64,000 nt of DNA, from assembly GCA_009711785.1 (NCBI GenBank), contig VENA01000049.1:1-64000 (forward strand). Reading direction: 5' to 3'. Each line of letters opens with the position of its first letter. The stretch's first letter is position 1. Of this stretch, positions 50,907 through 59,446 are shown in pieces. The stretch is from Bacillota bacterium (GTDB taxonomy: Bacteria; Bacillota; Clostridia; Tissierellales; MES13). Both the position numbers and the translations under genes were made by a program. The notes under the pieces were generated by a model. It worked only from the letters and a program-made list of their open reading frames with translations. It did not search any database and was not told the DNA's origin.

Positions 50907-51128
50907 ATGAGTAATGTAAAAAACTATGCCGAACAAGGTGGAGATAGGTGGGTTGTAAATGGTACTTTAGAAGTTACAGCTGATGGTCAATTATTAATTG
51001 ACGGAGCAACTATAACTAGAGCTACTACCCAACCAGATAGTACAGCCACTACTGTAGAAGAACTTAAGGCCGATTTTAATGCTTTACTTACAAAACTAAA
51101 GGATGCAGGGTTAATGGAACTAGAATAA
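50907..51128 (+). CDS. Head fiber-like small protein
   Basis: The 73-residue protein starts NYAEQGGDRWVVNGTLEVTADGQLLIDGA and ends QPDSTATTVEELKADFNALLTKLKDAGLM. Both segments are characteristic of the Phage_fiber_2 family named after the phi29 head fibre. Its place between capsid and head-tail connector is usual for this family in Firmicute phages. It may decorate the head surface. Confidence 0.75.
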   Translation: MSNVKNYAEQGGDRWVVNGTLEVTADGQLLIDGATITRATTQPDSTATTVEELKADFNALLTKLKDAGLMELE

Positions 51129-51149
51129 CTTTAAGTTGGAGGTGAGTGT

Positions 51150-51425
51150 ATGATAATTTCCCTTGAAGAAGTAAAATTATATTTAAGAGTAGATAGTGAT
51201 GAAGAAAATGCACTCATCACCAGTTTAATTAAAACTGCTGAAGAGATTTGTGAAGATATTTTAAGATTTCCATTAACTGATTTTACTGATTTACCTGAAA
51301 TAGTAAAACATGCTATATTATTTGCTGTAGGAAATATGTATGAAGAACGTGAAAAGTTAGACATGAAGATAATTCAAGATGTAATGATTAGACTCTTACT
51401 TTCATACAGAAAAGAGAGTTGGTGA
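51150..51425 (+). CDS. Head-tail connector protein (gp6-like)
   Basis: The 91-residue protein is of the DNA-packaging gp6/connector type. It begins ISLEEVKLYLRVDSDEENALITSLIKTAEEICEDIL, followed by PEIVKHAILFAVGNMYEEREK. It forms a ring under the portal. Start ATG after TGGAGGTGAG. Confidence 0.92.
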   Translation: MIISLEEVKLYLRVDSDEENALITSLIKTAEEICEDILRFPLTDFTDLPEIVKHAILFAVGNMYEEREKLDMKIIQDVMIRLLLSYRKESW

Positions 51426-51429
51426 TGGT

Positions 51430-51756
51430 ATGTCTATAGGTGATTTAAGACATAAGATCATTTTTCAAAAGCTCTTCTCTAGTATTAATCAAAATGGATT
51501 TGAGATAGAAAACTGGCAGCAGGTTAAATCTGTATGGTCTTCAGTTAAGAATTTACATGGTAAAGAATATTTTGAAGCAGCTAAAGTACAACGAGAAAAA
51601 ACTGTGAAGTTTATAATTAGATTTAATTCTGAAATTGATGAAACTATGAGGATTGTTTTTAAAGGTAAGTACTATAACATCACTTCTATAGATAATATCA
51701 AATATGAAAATAAGTATATCGAAATTAAAGCCATGGAGGTGGATTCTAATGGCTAA
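51430..51756 (+). CDS. Head closure protein (head-tail adaptor)
   Basis: The 108-residue beta-rich protein is of the SPP1 gp16/HK97 gp7 type: MSIGDLRHKIIFQKLFSSINQNGFEIENWQQVKSVWSSVKNLHGKEYFEA, and YYNITSIDNIKYENKYIEIKA at the end. It plugs the connector after packaging. It overlaps the next gene by eight bases. Confidence 0.92.
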   Translation: MSIGDLRHKIIFQKLFSSINQNGFEIENWQQVKSVWSSVKNLHGKEYFEAAKVQREKTVKFIIRFNSEIDETMRIVFKGKYYNITSIDNIKYENKYIEIKAMEVDSNG

Positions 51757-52150
51757 ACTTGAACTTCAAGGTATGGATGAATTAATTGATAGAGTAAATA
51801 AACTAGGAGAAAAAGGAGAAGATATTAAAAGGAATGCACTGAAGAAAGCAGGAAAATTTGTAAAAGAATCTATGGAGAAAAAAGCTCCAAGATCAGATCT
51901 ATCTAAAAAGCACATGGCAGATCATATTGAGGTATCAGAAATAGAAAATGAAGATGGTGTGGATTTCATAAAAATTGGACCAAACAAAGGGGATAATTCA
52001 GAGTTTTATTATAGTAAATTTACTGAATGGGGAACTTCTAAAATACCAGCGCAACACTGGGCAGAAAAGTCAGTATTAGAAAACAGAAAAAAGATAAATG
52101 AAGTTATAAAAGAAGAATTAGAAAGAGGCATTATAGATGTTACTGAATAA
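51749..52150 (+). CDS. HK97 gp10-family tail completion protein
   Basis: The 133-residue protein starts at ATG 51749 after TGGAGGTGG. LQGMDELIDRVNKLGEKGEDIKRNALKKAGKFVKESMEKKAPRS and YYSKFTEWGTSKIPAQHWAEKSV are the family hallmarks. It links the head connector to the tail and overlaps the next gene by 14 bases. Confidence 0.92.
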   Translation: MAKLELQGMDELIDRVNKLGEKGEDIKRNALKKAGKFVKESMEKKAPRSDLSKKHMADHIEVSEIENEDGVDFIKIGPNKGDNSEFYYSKFTEWGTSKIPAQHWAEKSVLENRKKINEVIKEELERGIIDVTE

Positions 52151-52475
52151 ACTTATAATTGAGACTTTAAAACCATTAAATATCCCAGTTGGGTTTCAAA
52201 AGTATAAAGGAAAATCTAATACCTACATTACTTTTCATGAATATTTACAAATAGGAGAGGAATTTGAAGAAGATCAGGAATTTTATACTGGGCATCATAT
52301 ACAAATTGATGTATGGTCCAAAGAAGATTACACTGAATTAGTTAACCTGGTTAGAAATAAGCTTACTACAATAGGTTTTAAAAGAATAAGTGAGGAAGAT
52401 TTATATGAAAAGGATACATGTCTCTACCATAAGGGTATGAGATTTTTTTATTTAGAAGAAAAAGAGGTGGTTTAA
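52137..52475 (+). CDS. Tail terminator-like protein
   Basis: The 112-residue protein has sequence (IPVGFQKYKGKSNTYITFHEYLQIGEEFEEDQEFYTGHHIQIDVWSKEDY) and gene position (between gp10 and the tail tube) that fit the tail terminator/DUF3168-like group. It would cap the growing tail tube. Identity rests partly on synteny. Confidence 0.8.
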   Translation: MLLNKLIIETLKPLNIPVGFQKYKGKSNTYITFHEYLQIGEEFEEDQEFYTGHHIQIDVWSKEDYTELVNLVRNKLTTIGFKRISEEDLYEKDTCLYHKGMRFFYLEEKEVV

Positions 52476-53045
52476 ATGGCAAGACAAGTAGGTCTTAAAG
52501 ACATTCATATTGCATTACTTACTAATGATGATAATACAGGTACAACCTATGATGTACCTTCAAAACTAGAAAGAGCCATTAGCGCTAAACTTTCACCAAG
52601 GTCAAATTCTGAGAATATTTATTCTGATGATAGTGTAGAAGATATTATTACTGCTTTTGAAGGTGTAGATGTAGAAATAGAAATTAATCAACTTTCATTA
52701 GAGAGTAGAGCTAAAGTACAAGGGGCTAAAGTTGTAAGTGGTGTTCTTATAGAAAGTAAGAATGATTCACCACCAACTTTAGCACTTGGATTTAGATCCA
52801 AGAAAAACAATGGTAAGTATAGATACGTATGGTTGTTAAAAGGAAAGTTTGAACTAGCTGAAGATGAATATGATACAGAAGGTGAAAAACCACAACCTAA
52901 AAGTGCAAAACTTAAGGGAACTTTCTTTGCAAGAGATTATGATGGAAATTATAGATTTATTGCAGATGAGGATACAACAGGTATTGACCAAGCCATTATT
53001 ACTTCATGGTTTACTGCAGTGCCTGACGAGCCAGCCGTAATATAA
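52476..53045 (+). CDS. Major tail tube protein
   Basis: The 189-residue protein has MARQVGLKDIHIALLTNDDNTGTTYDVPSKLERAISAKLSPRSNSENIYSDD..., the phi13-type major tail protein pattern, and a conserved central GFRSKKNNGKYRYVWLLKGKF. Stacked rings of it form the tail tube. It is followed not by the tail chaperone but by an inserted gene with its own promoter. Confidence 0.93.
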   Translation: MARQVGLKDIHIALLTNDDNTGTTYDVPSKLERAISAKLSPRSNSENIYSDDSVEDIITAFEGVDVEIEINQLSLESRAKVQGAKVVSGVLIESKNDSPPTLALGFRSKKNNGKYRYVWLLKGKFELAEDEYDTEGEKPQPKSAKLKGTFFARDYDGNYRFIADEDTTGIDQAIITSWFTAVPDEPAVI

Positions 53046-53048
53046 ATG

Positions 53049-53077
53049 TTGAGAATCGCTGTAATATTTGATAAAAT
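53049..53077 (+). promoter_or_regulatory. Sigma-A promoter of the second moron
   Basis: TTGAGA (53049-53054), 17 bases, TAAAAT (53072-53077), placed between the tail-tube gene and the inserted gene at 53128. Confidence 0.65.
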
Positions 53078-53127
53078 ATAGTAAATAATTCCTGTCAGGG
53101 GTTATTTATACTTATGGAGGTGATTCT

Positions 53128-53847
53128 TTGAATTCGGAACTAGATAAGGTTTATACAGAATGGGAAGAAGAGGTTTTACTACCATTTTTAAATAAGAAAG
53201 AATGTAAAAACAAATATTCTTTACCATTTTATATAGGGAAACCATCACAATATAATAAGAATCAGAAAACAATAATGATTATTGGGCAAGAAACAAATAA
53301 TTTTGGTAAATATAATAAAGAATGGTCTAGAAACAGAATCCAGAAATGGTGTGGTGATTATATTGATAGACAAGTATTTGGTATTGACAATGGATTAAAA
53401 TATAATACATCACCTTTTTGGAAATTTTTTAGGGAATTTCATAAATATAATTATAATTTGATATGGAATAATCTAGATAAGATTCACAGATATGAAAACA
53501 ATCAAACAGAAGAACTTACTGAAAAAGAAGAAAAAATACTTAATAGAAGATACGGAGAAGTTAATAAATCACTACTTGAAAGAGAGATAGATATATTTAA
53601 TCCTGATATTATAATATTTCTAACAGGACCTAGATTTATTTTATCCATGGCTACTAGTTTTGGTGTACAGCAAAGTACATTAAGTAGTATTAAACCGACA
53701 ATAAATAAGGTCTGTTCCGAGATAAGTGGAATTCTAGGGATTAATAGACCTGCTTTTTGGACATATCATCCTGGATTTTTAAGTAGGAAAAAGAAGTTCG
53801 TAGAATGTATTCACTATATACAAAATTCTATTAATATAAGAAATTGA
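53128..53847 (+). CDS. Uracil-DNA-glycosylase-like protein (moron)
   Basis: The 239-residue protein has a TTG start after TGGAGGTGATTC. IMIIGQETNNFG (Gly53-Gln-Glu55) resembles the first active-site motif of the uracil-DNA glycosylase superfamily. DIFNPDIIIFLTGP fits a central strand, and WTYHPGFLSRKKKF (His214-Pro-Gly216) resembles the HPS-type last motif. The catalytic water-activating residue is not the classical one, so activity is uncertain. Its own promoter and terminator inside the tail module mark it as an independently expressed insertion. A defence or DNA-modification role is inference. Confidence 0.65.
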   Translation: MNSELDKVYTEWEEEVLLPFLNKKECKNKYSLPFYIGKPSQYNKNQKTIMIIGQETNNFGKYNKEWSRNRIQKWCGDYIDRQVFGIDNGLKYNTSPFWKFFREFHKYNYNLIWNNLDKIHRYENNQTEELTEKEEKILNRRYGEVNKSLLEREIDIFNPDIIIFLTGPRFILSMATSFGVQQSTLSSIKPTINKVCSEISGILGINRPAFWTYHPGFLSRKKKFVECIHYIQNSINIRN

Positions 53848-53889
53848 AATTTTAGCTGCTCTGCAAAGGAGTCACAGATATAATAAACT

Positions 53890-53917
53890 ACAGGGATTAC
53901 AATTACCCTGTTTTTTT
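53890..53917 (+). terminator. Intrinsic terminator after the second moron
   Basis: ACAGGG / CCCTGT over a 10-base loop followed by seven T's; the tail chaperone start and its ribosome site lie just downstream. Confidence 0.85.
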
Positions 53918-53947
53918 ATGCTTAAAAAAGATTTGGGGAGGTTAAAT

Positions 53948-54274
53948 TTGAAAGCATCAGAATTGAAAAATAAAGGAATTCCTTTTAAATTAGAGGATAG
54001 GGATTATGAACTAAAATTTGATATGAATACATTTTGTGAACTTGAAGAAATTTATGGAGATATTAATAAAGCCTTTGAAGATTTACAAAACATGAAAGTA
54101 AAAGCAATAAGAGCACTTATATATGCAGCAATAAAAGTAGATAATGAAAATGTTACATTAAAGGATGTAGGTAGTATGTTAGGAATTGAAGATATGGAGG
54201 CTTTAGGAGAAACTATAAACAAAGCATTAAATAATACTATGCCTGAAATTGAAGAAGAAATGTTGGGGGAATAG
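53948..54274 (+). CDS. Tail assembly chaperone (G-like)
   Basis: The 108-residue protein starts at TTG 53948, preceded by GGGGAGG; the in-frame ATG at 53918 falls at the end of the moron terminator. LEDRDYELKFDMNTFCELEEIYGDINKAFEDL is the hallmark of Gram-positive tail assembly chaperones located before the tape measure. The frame ends TTG-GGG-GAA-TAG; a second reading frame continues in minus-1, as in lambda G/GT. Confidence 0.88.
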   Translation: MKASELKNKGIPFKLEDRDYELKFDMNTFCELEEIYGDINKAFEDLQNMKVKAIRALIYAAIKVDNENVTLKDVGSMLGIEDMEALGETINKALNNTMPEIEEEMLGE

Positions 54275-54468
54275 AAAGCCACACTAGTCAAGAAAAATGG
54301 GACTGGGAGTGGCTTTTATATATGTCAACTAATCTTTTAAAAATGACCGAAGAACAGTTCTGGAGTAGTACTCCTAAAAAGCTGCAGGCACTTTTTAAAG
54401 TATATAAAAAGGTTAATGGTATAGAAGATAAAGATACTCTAGATTATATTGATAATGTTATTTTTTAA
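54265..54468 (+). CDS. Tail assembly chaperone frameshift extension (T-like part)
   Basis: In the minus-1 frame 68 codons continue from the run of five G's at 54265-54269. The product, GGIESHTSQEKWDWEWLLYM then STNLLKMTEEQFWSSTPKKLQALFKVYKK, has the WDW and TxxEFW-like features of GT extensions. A slip at GGG bypasses the TAG at 54272. An internal ATG at 54322 has no ribosome site. The slippery site is not a classical XXXYYYZ, so mechanism and efficiency are uncertain. Confidence 0.65.
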   Translation, partial: GGIESHTSQEKWDWEWLLYMSTNLLKMTEEQFWSSTPKKLQALFKVYKKVNGIEDKDTLDYIDNVIF

Positions 54469-54494
54469 GATTATTTAAGGAGTTGAAAAAATAA

Positions 54495-56798
54495 ATGACC
54501 AGGGGAAATACAGTTGTTGCAAGAGTAGGTTTAGATGATAAAGGGTTTCAACAAGGAGTTGCAAAAATCCAGAGAGGACTCAAAGTAGTACAAAGTGAAT
54601 TTGCAGCAGCTAGTACAAAACTTGGTGATTTTGGAAAGTCAACAGAGGGATTAAAACTAAAATCAGATAGCTTAAATAAACAAATAACATTACAAAAGGA
54701 TAAGGTAGCAGCTCTTAATAAGAGTTATTTAGATAGTATTGAAAAGAAAGGACAAGATGCTAAAGCTACAGAAAATCTAAAGATTAAACTTAACTATGCA
54801 ATTGCTTCAATGCATAAGATGGAAAATGAACTTAGTAAAGTTAATAAGCAAATTGAGGTTCAAAGTAGTGGATTTACTAAATTAGGTAATAAATTGGAAA
54901 CTGTAGGCACAAAAATGAAAACTGTAGGAAATAGTTTTTCTAGTGCTGGTAAAAAGTTATCTATGACAGTTACAACTCCAATAATAGCAGCAGGAACCGG
55001 TTTATATAAACTTGCTAGTGATTTTGAAGATGCTAACAATAATATAAGAATTGGGACAGGTGCAACAGGAGAGGCTTTAAAGAATTTAGAGTCTGACTTT
55101 AAAGCAGTTTATACTTCTGTGAATACAAATATAGGAGATGCTAGTAGTGTAATCGCAGATCTTAATACTCGAACAGGACTTTCTGGTAAGGCACTCCAAA
55201 CCTTATCAGTTCAAATGCTTAGGCTTGCTAAAATCACAAAAGAAGACATTAATACTCTTATTCCTGCTGCTACTAGGATGTTTCAAGATGCAGGACTAAA
55301 AACAGAAGAATATGCTAAGGCTTTAGATTTTACATTTAAAGTAAGTCAAAGTACAGGTATAGGTGTGTCTAGATTACAGCAATTAATGACTCAATTTGGT
55401 GGACCTTTAAGACAGATGGGATTTGATTGGAAAACTTCAGCTGCTATGCTCGGTAAGTTTGAAAAAGAGGGTGTTAATACTGAACTTGTAATTGGTTCAC
55501 TTCGAATAGCTTTAGGAAAAATGGCTAGAGAAGGTATAAGCGAACCTAATAAAGCTTTAGAAGAAATGGTAAAACGGATTAAAGAAGCAGGAACTGCAGG
55601 TAGAGCTAATGCCTTAGCGCTTGAAATGTTTGGAGCAAAGGCTGGTCCTGATATGGCAGCAGCTATCCGTGAAGGAAGATTAGACCTAGACCAACTTTTG
55701 AATACTTTAAAAAGTAGTCCTGAAACAATAGAAAAAGCAGTTAAAGATACTGAAACGGTAAAGGATAAATTCATAGTATTAAAAAATAAAATGGCAGTGT
55801 CGTTAGAACCATTAGGGAAAAATTTAATTGATGCTATAGAAAAAGCAATGCCTGCAATAGAGAAATTAATAATAACTTTAACTAAAATAGTAGAAAAGTT
55901 TAATGCTTTGAGTCCAAGACAACAGGAAATGATTTTAAAATTTACTTTACTAGTAGCAGCTTTGGGGCCTGTTATTGCTATTATTGGTAAGTTAATATCT
56001 TTAGGAGGAACACTTTTCTCTGTTTTTGGTTCAATTTCTACAGCTATCGGTGCTGCTGGAGGAGTGAGTGGAGCATTAGGTGTTACATTTACTGCCCTCA
56101 CTGGGCCAATAGGAATAGTAGTTGCTTCAATTGTTGGACTGATTACTATATTTATAGCATTAAATAAAAATGGTGAGAAGTTAAGAACTAAAACAAAAGA
56201 AGTTTTTAGTGAAATAAAAGGAACAATCAATGAAATTACAGAGAAATTAAAGATTGTATTTGAATCCTTCACTGATTATATTAAAAATGTCTGGAATAGT
56301 TGGGGGTATGATATTAAACAGGCAACTTCAAAAGTATGGGAATCAATAAAAATGTCTATAGTTAGTCCTGTTAATTCAGCAAAGGATGGAGTCAAAAAAG
56401 CAATAGACTCAATTTTTGGATTCTTTAGTAATCTAAAAATACCAGAGATTAAAATTCCAAAGATTAAATTACCTCACTTTAAACTAAAGGGTGAGTTCAA
56501 TTTAATGCCTCCAAGTGTACCAAAATTAGATGTTAATTGGTATGCAAAGGGAGGTATTTTTAATAGTCCAAGTATTATAGGCATAGGAGAAGCAGGTTCA
56601 GAGGCAGTTTTACCTATTGATAGGTTAGATGATATTTTAGCTAGTGCTTTAGAAAAAGTAAAAGGTGTAGGTGTGAACACAGGGTTAACCTTACATATAG
56701 AAAAATTTATTAATAATACTGACAAAGATATAGAACAACTTGCTTATGAATTAGAGTTTTATAGACAAAGAATATCTAAAGGGAGGGGTGGTGATTAG
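54495..56798 (+). CDS. Tape measure protein
   Basis: This is a 767-residue protein. The N-terminal coiled-coil part (VARVGLDDKGFQQGVAKIQRGLKVVQSEFAAASTKL) is followed by the phage tail TP901-type minor-tail domain (FEDANNNIRIGTGATGEALKNLESDFKAVY, LGKFEKEGVNTELVIGSLRIALGKMAREG). A hydrophobic glycine-rich segment (about 480-560) that inserts into host membranes follows, then a proline-rich C-terminus. It sets tail length and helps DNA ejection. ATG after GGAGTTG. Confidence 0.95.
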   Translation: MTRGNTVVARVGLDDKGFQQGVAKIQRGLKVVQSEFAAASTKLGDFGKSTEGLKLKSDSLNKQITLQKDKVAALNKSYLDSIEKKGQDAKATENLKIKLNYAIASMHKMENELSKVNKQIEVQSSGFTKLGNKLETVGTKMKTVGNSFSSAGKKLSMTVTTPIIAAGTGLYKLASDFEDANNNIRIGTGATGEALKNLESDFKAVYTSVNTNIGDASSVIADLNTRTGLSGKALQTLSVQMLRLAKITKEDINTLIPAATRMFQDAGLKTEEYAKALDFTFKVSQSTGIGVSRLQQLMTQFGGPLRQMGFDWKTSAAMLGKFEKEGVNTELVIGSLRIALGKMAREGISEPNKALEEMVKRIKEAGTAGRANALALEMFGAKAGPDMAAAIREGRLDLDQLLNTLKSSPETIEKAVKDTETVKDKFIVLKNKMAVSLEPLGKNLIDAIEKAMPAIEKLIITLTKIVEKFNALSPRQQEMILKFTLLVAALGPVIAIIGKLISLGGTLFSVFGSISTAIGAAGGVSGALGVTFTALTGPIGIVVASIVGLITIFIALNKNGEKLRTKTKEVFSEIKGTINEITEKLKIVFESFTDYIKNVWNSWGYDIKQATSKVWESIKMSIVSPVNSAKDGVKKAIDSIFGFFSNLKIPEIKIPKIKLPHFKLKGEFNLMPPSVPKLDVNWYAKGGIFNSPSIIGIGEAGSEAVLPIDRLDDILASALEKVKGVGVNTGLTLHIEKFINNTDKDIEQLAYELEFYRQRISKGRGGD

Positions 56799-57505
56799 TG
56801 TTAAGCTTTATGTTTGCTGGAAAAGATAGCTATTTAGATTATGGCATAGTAATATCTAGAAGGCCAACACTACCATCCCCAAAGAGAAGAATAACATATA
56901 TAAATATTCCAGGAAGAGATTCTTCTTTTCGTTATGATGATGGAACTTATGAAGACTTAACGATTAACCTAGAGTGTTCAATAAAAAGCAACAGTAATCT
57001 TACACAAAAGGTTGATGAAATAAAGGACTGGTTATTTAATTCAGGAGAAGATGATTTGATTTTTAGTTTTCAATCTGACAAAAAGTACATAGCTCAAGTA
57101 GTTAATGCTATTGATTTTGCTCAAATACTCAAACATAGTTCAAAGTTTCCAATAATATTTAATTGTAGACCTTTTAAATATGCTGTACAAAATAATGAGA
57201 TTACAATATTAAATAATAATACTAATATAAATAATCCAGGAACTATAGGGAGTTTACCTATTATTAAACTATATGGAACTGGAGATATAATTCTAAATAT
57301 TAGAGATTTGCAAGTTGAACTTAAAGATATAACTGGAGAAATAATACTAAATTCTGAAATACAGGACTGTTATGATGTCAATATAACTAATTTAAACAAT
57401 AAGATGAAGGGTTATTTTCCTACATTTAAACCTGGACAAAATTTAGTATCATGGTCAGGAAATGTTCAAAGTATTACAATAGTGCCAAATTGGCGGTGGT
57501 TGTAA
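56798..57505 (+). CDS. Distal tail protein (Dit)
   Basis: The 235-residue protein has a GTG start overlapping the tape measure stop by one base. The N-terminal LDYGIVISRRPTLPSPKRRITYINIPGRDSSFRYDDGTYEDLTINLECSI is the family signature. It forms the hub linking tail tube to baseplate. It overlaps the tail endopeptidase gene in a TAATG junction. Confidence 0.93.
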   Translation: MLSFMFAGKDSYLDYGIVISRRPTLPSPKRRITYINIPGRDSSFRYDDGTYEDLTINLECSIKSNSNLTQKVDEIKDWLFNSGEDDLIFSFQSDKKYIAQVVNAIDFAQILKHSSKFPIIFNCRPFKYAVQNNEITILNNNTNINNPGTIGSLPIIKLYGTGDIILNIRDLQVELKDITGEIILNSEIQDCYDVNITNLNNKMKGYFPTFKPGQNLVSWSGNVQSITIVPNWRWL

Positions 57506-59409
57506 TGATTTGTATTTATGATAAAAGAACAAACAAGGATGATTTTAATAATAATGGACTTTCAGTTTTAGATGAATGTATCAAAGCTGAGATAACACAA
57601 GAAATAAATGGAGAATATAGTTTATATATTGAATATCCAACAGATTCTAAAAAGGCAGAATACCTAGTAGAATTTAATATAATAAAAGCAGAAGATCAAT
57701 TATTTAGAATATATAAGATTGAAAGGCAACAGGAAAATATAAGAAAAATCTGTATTTGGGCAAGGCATATTTTTTATGACCTTGCTTTTTATTTTGTAGA
57801 GGCCATTAATTTGATAAATGCAAATATGAAAGAAGCAATAGAAGGAACAATACCTCCTGAAGCTCAAGTTATTTTTAATTTTCAGGCGCCTGAAAAAAAT
57901 ATATTCCCTGTTAATTTAAGAAACTTAAGTGCTTTGGAAGCCCTCTTTAAATTATTAGAGATTTATGGTGGAGAGTTGAAGAGAAATAATTATAATGTAG
58001 AAATAGTGGAAAGTTTAGGAGAGAAAAAGAACCTTGTAGTAAAGTATGGAAAAAACATAAAAGGTTTAAAAGCTATTATTGATACAGGTGATTTTGCTAC
58101 CAGGATATATCCTATTGGAGACAATAATCTTGTACTTCCAGAAAGGTACATAGAAGCGGATAACAATATAGCTAACTTACTCCCATATCCTATTACAAAG
58201 AAAGTAGAGTTTACAGGTTGTAAAGATGTAGATATATTAAGAAACCTAGCAAAAGATTATATAAAGAAAATATCAAATCCTTTTGTAAATATTGTTGTAA
58301 ATTTTCTAGAGCTTAGTAAAACAAAAGATTATGAAAGGTATGCTAATTTGTTTAATGTAGAATTAGGTGATGTAGTAGAAGTAGAGCATGAAAGGTTAGG
58401 AGTATATTCAGAGCTTAGAGTTATTAAAAAAGTTATCGATCTATTAAATCCGATAAACACAAAAATTGAATTAGGTAACCCTTTGAATACAATAATAAAC
58501 AAACTTGATTTGACAAGCATTTTAGAAAGATTAGAAAGCAAAATTGAAAGTGTACAAAATGCAGTTATTATAAAAAAGAATCCAGAAACTTTAACTATTG
58601 GTTCAACTTCTTATTATCCATCAATTGCTGTAGGTATATCAGCTTTAGCAGATACAAATTTAACTTGCAATCTTATTATAAATGGAACTGTTAATACAGA
58701 TACAATCCTATATTTTAAATTTTCACTTGATGGAAAGTACTATGAATTTCAACCTAGTCAGAATTTAACGCTGGGAGAGAATATTATAAACTTAACTTTA
58801 CCTATACCACAGGTAACAGTTGGACAACATGCCTTTGTAGTAGAGATGAAAACTTCAGAAGGAACATTTAGTATAGATAAAAATAATCTGCAAGTTATGA
58901 TAGAAGGAAGACATCTTGAAGGTGGATTAAGTCCAAGTCTACCTAGGGCAGAAGTAGTTCAGTTTGTCTTATTTAATCTGTTTTTAAACAAAATAAACAG
59001 TTTTAAAGATAATTTAATAGCCACTATAAATATCAGTGAACCTTTAGATAATAAATACTTAAATATTGAATCGGTTGCTTATAGTCAGGCTACTGGTAAA
59101 AATCCTACAAATATAAATTGTAATATTGATGTAATTAAGAAGATTGTTAGTATAAGTAGAAAAGCTGACGAAAATTTTTATTTAAACCTGATTAAAGATG
59201 AATGGTTAAAGCAGATTAATGAAATTGTTTTAAATGAAGATGGAAATTGGGAAGAAGAAAATTATATTACAGTTACAGAATTGACAGATACTAGAGTTTC
59301 ATCGACATATTCTAATTTAGGTATTGGTGTAGTTTACGAAATAGATTTTAGTGATAGAAGTAATTATAGTAAGTTACTTGACTTAAATTTGGTATTTGAA
59401 GGTCAATAA
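57505..59409 (+). CDS. Tail-associated protein (Tal/prophage tail endopeptidase-like)
   Basis: The 634-residue protein starts at ATG 57505 (TAATG junction with dit). The N-terminal half, YDKRTNKDDFNNNGLSVLDECIKAEITQEINGEYSLYIEYP, then KICIWARHIFYDLAFYFVEAI and YERYANLFNVELGDVVEVEHERLG, is typical of Tal/gp18-like baseplate hub proteins. The C-terminal 270 residues are a less conserved extension that may bind or penetrate the cell wall. I cannot identify a hydrolase active site. Confidence 0.87.
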   Translation: MICIYDKRTNKDDFNNNGLSVLDECIKAEITQEINGEYSLYIEYPTDSKKAEYLVEFNIIKAEDQLFRIYKIERQQENIRKICIWARHIFYDLAFYFVEAINLINANMKEAIEGTIPPEAQVIFNFQAPEKNIFPVNLRNLSALEALFKLLEIYGGELKRNNYNVEIVESLGEKKNLVVKYGKNIKGLKAIIDTGDFATRIYPIGDNNLVLPERYIEADNNIANLLPYPITKKVEFTGCKDVDILRNLAKDYIKKISNPFVNIVVNFLELSKTKDYERYANLFNVELGDVVEVEHERLGVYSELRVIKKVIDLLNPINTKIELGNPLNTIINKLDLTSILERLESKIESVQNAVIIKKNPETLTIGSTSYYPSIAVGISALADTNLTCNLIINGTVNTDTILYFKFSLDGKYYEFQPSQNLTLGENIINLTLPIPQVTVGQHAFVVEMKTSEGTFSIDKNNLQVMIEGRHLEGGLSPSLPRAEVVQFVLFNLFLNKINSFKDNLIATINISEPLDNKYLNIESVAYSQATGKNPTNINCNIDVIKKIVSISRKADENFYLNLIKDEWLKQINEIVLNEDGNWEEENYITVTELTDTRVSSTYSNLGIGVVYEIDFSDRSNYSKLLDLNLVFEGQ

Positions 59410-59446
59410 TTTTTTCATATTAAGAGGATAAAGAGGTAGAAAAATT

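Noticed and set aside
55391..56272. A 293-codon open frame on the minus strand inside the tape measure gene
   Set aside because: It lies wholly opposite a well-supported gene, has no ribosome site and a composition expected from the complement of an AT-rich coding sequence.
54495..56798. Tape measure protein as a toxin because of its glycine-rich hydrophobic stretch
   Set aside because: Position after the tail chaperones, TP901-type domain and length are those of a tape measure.
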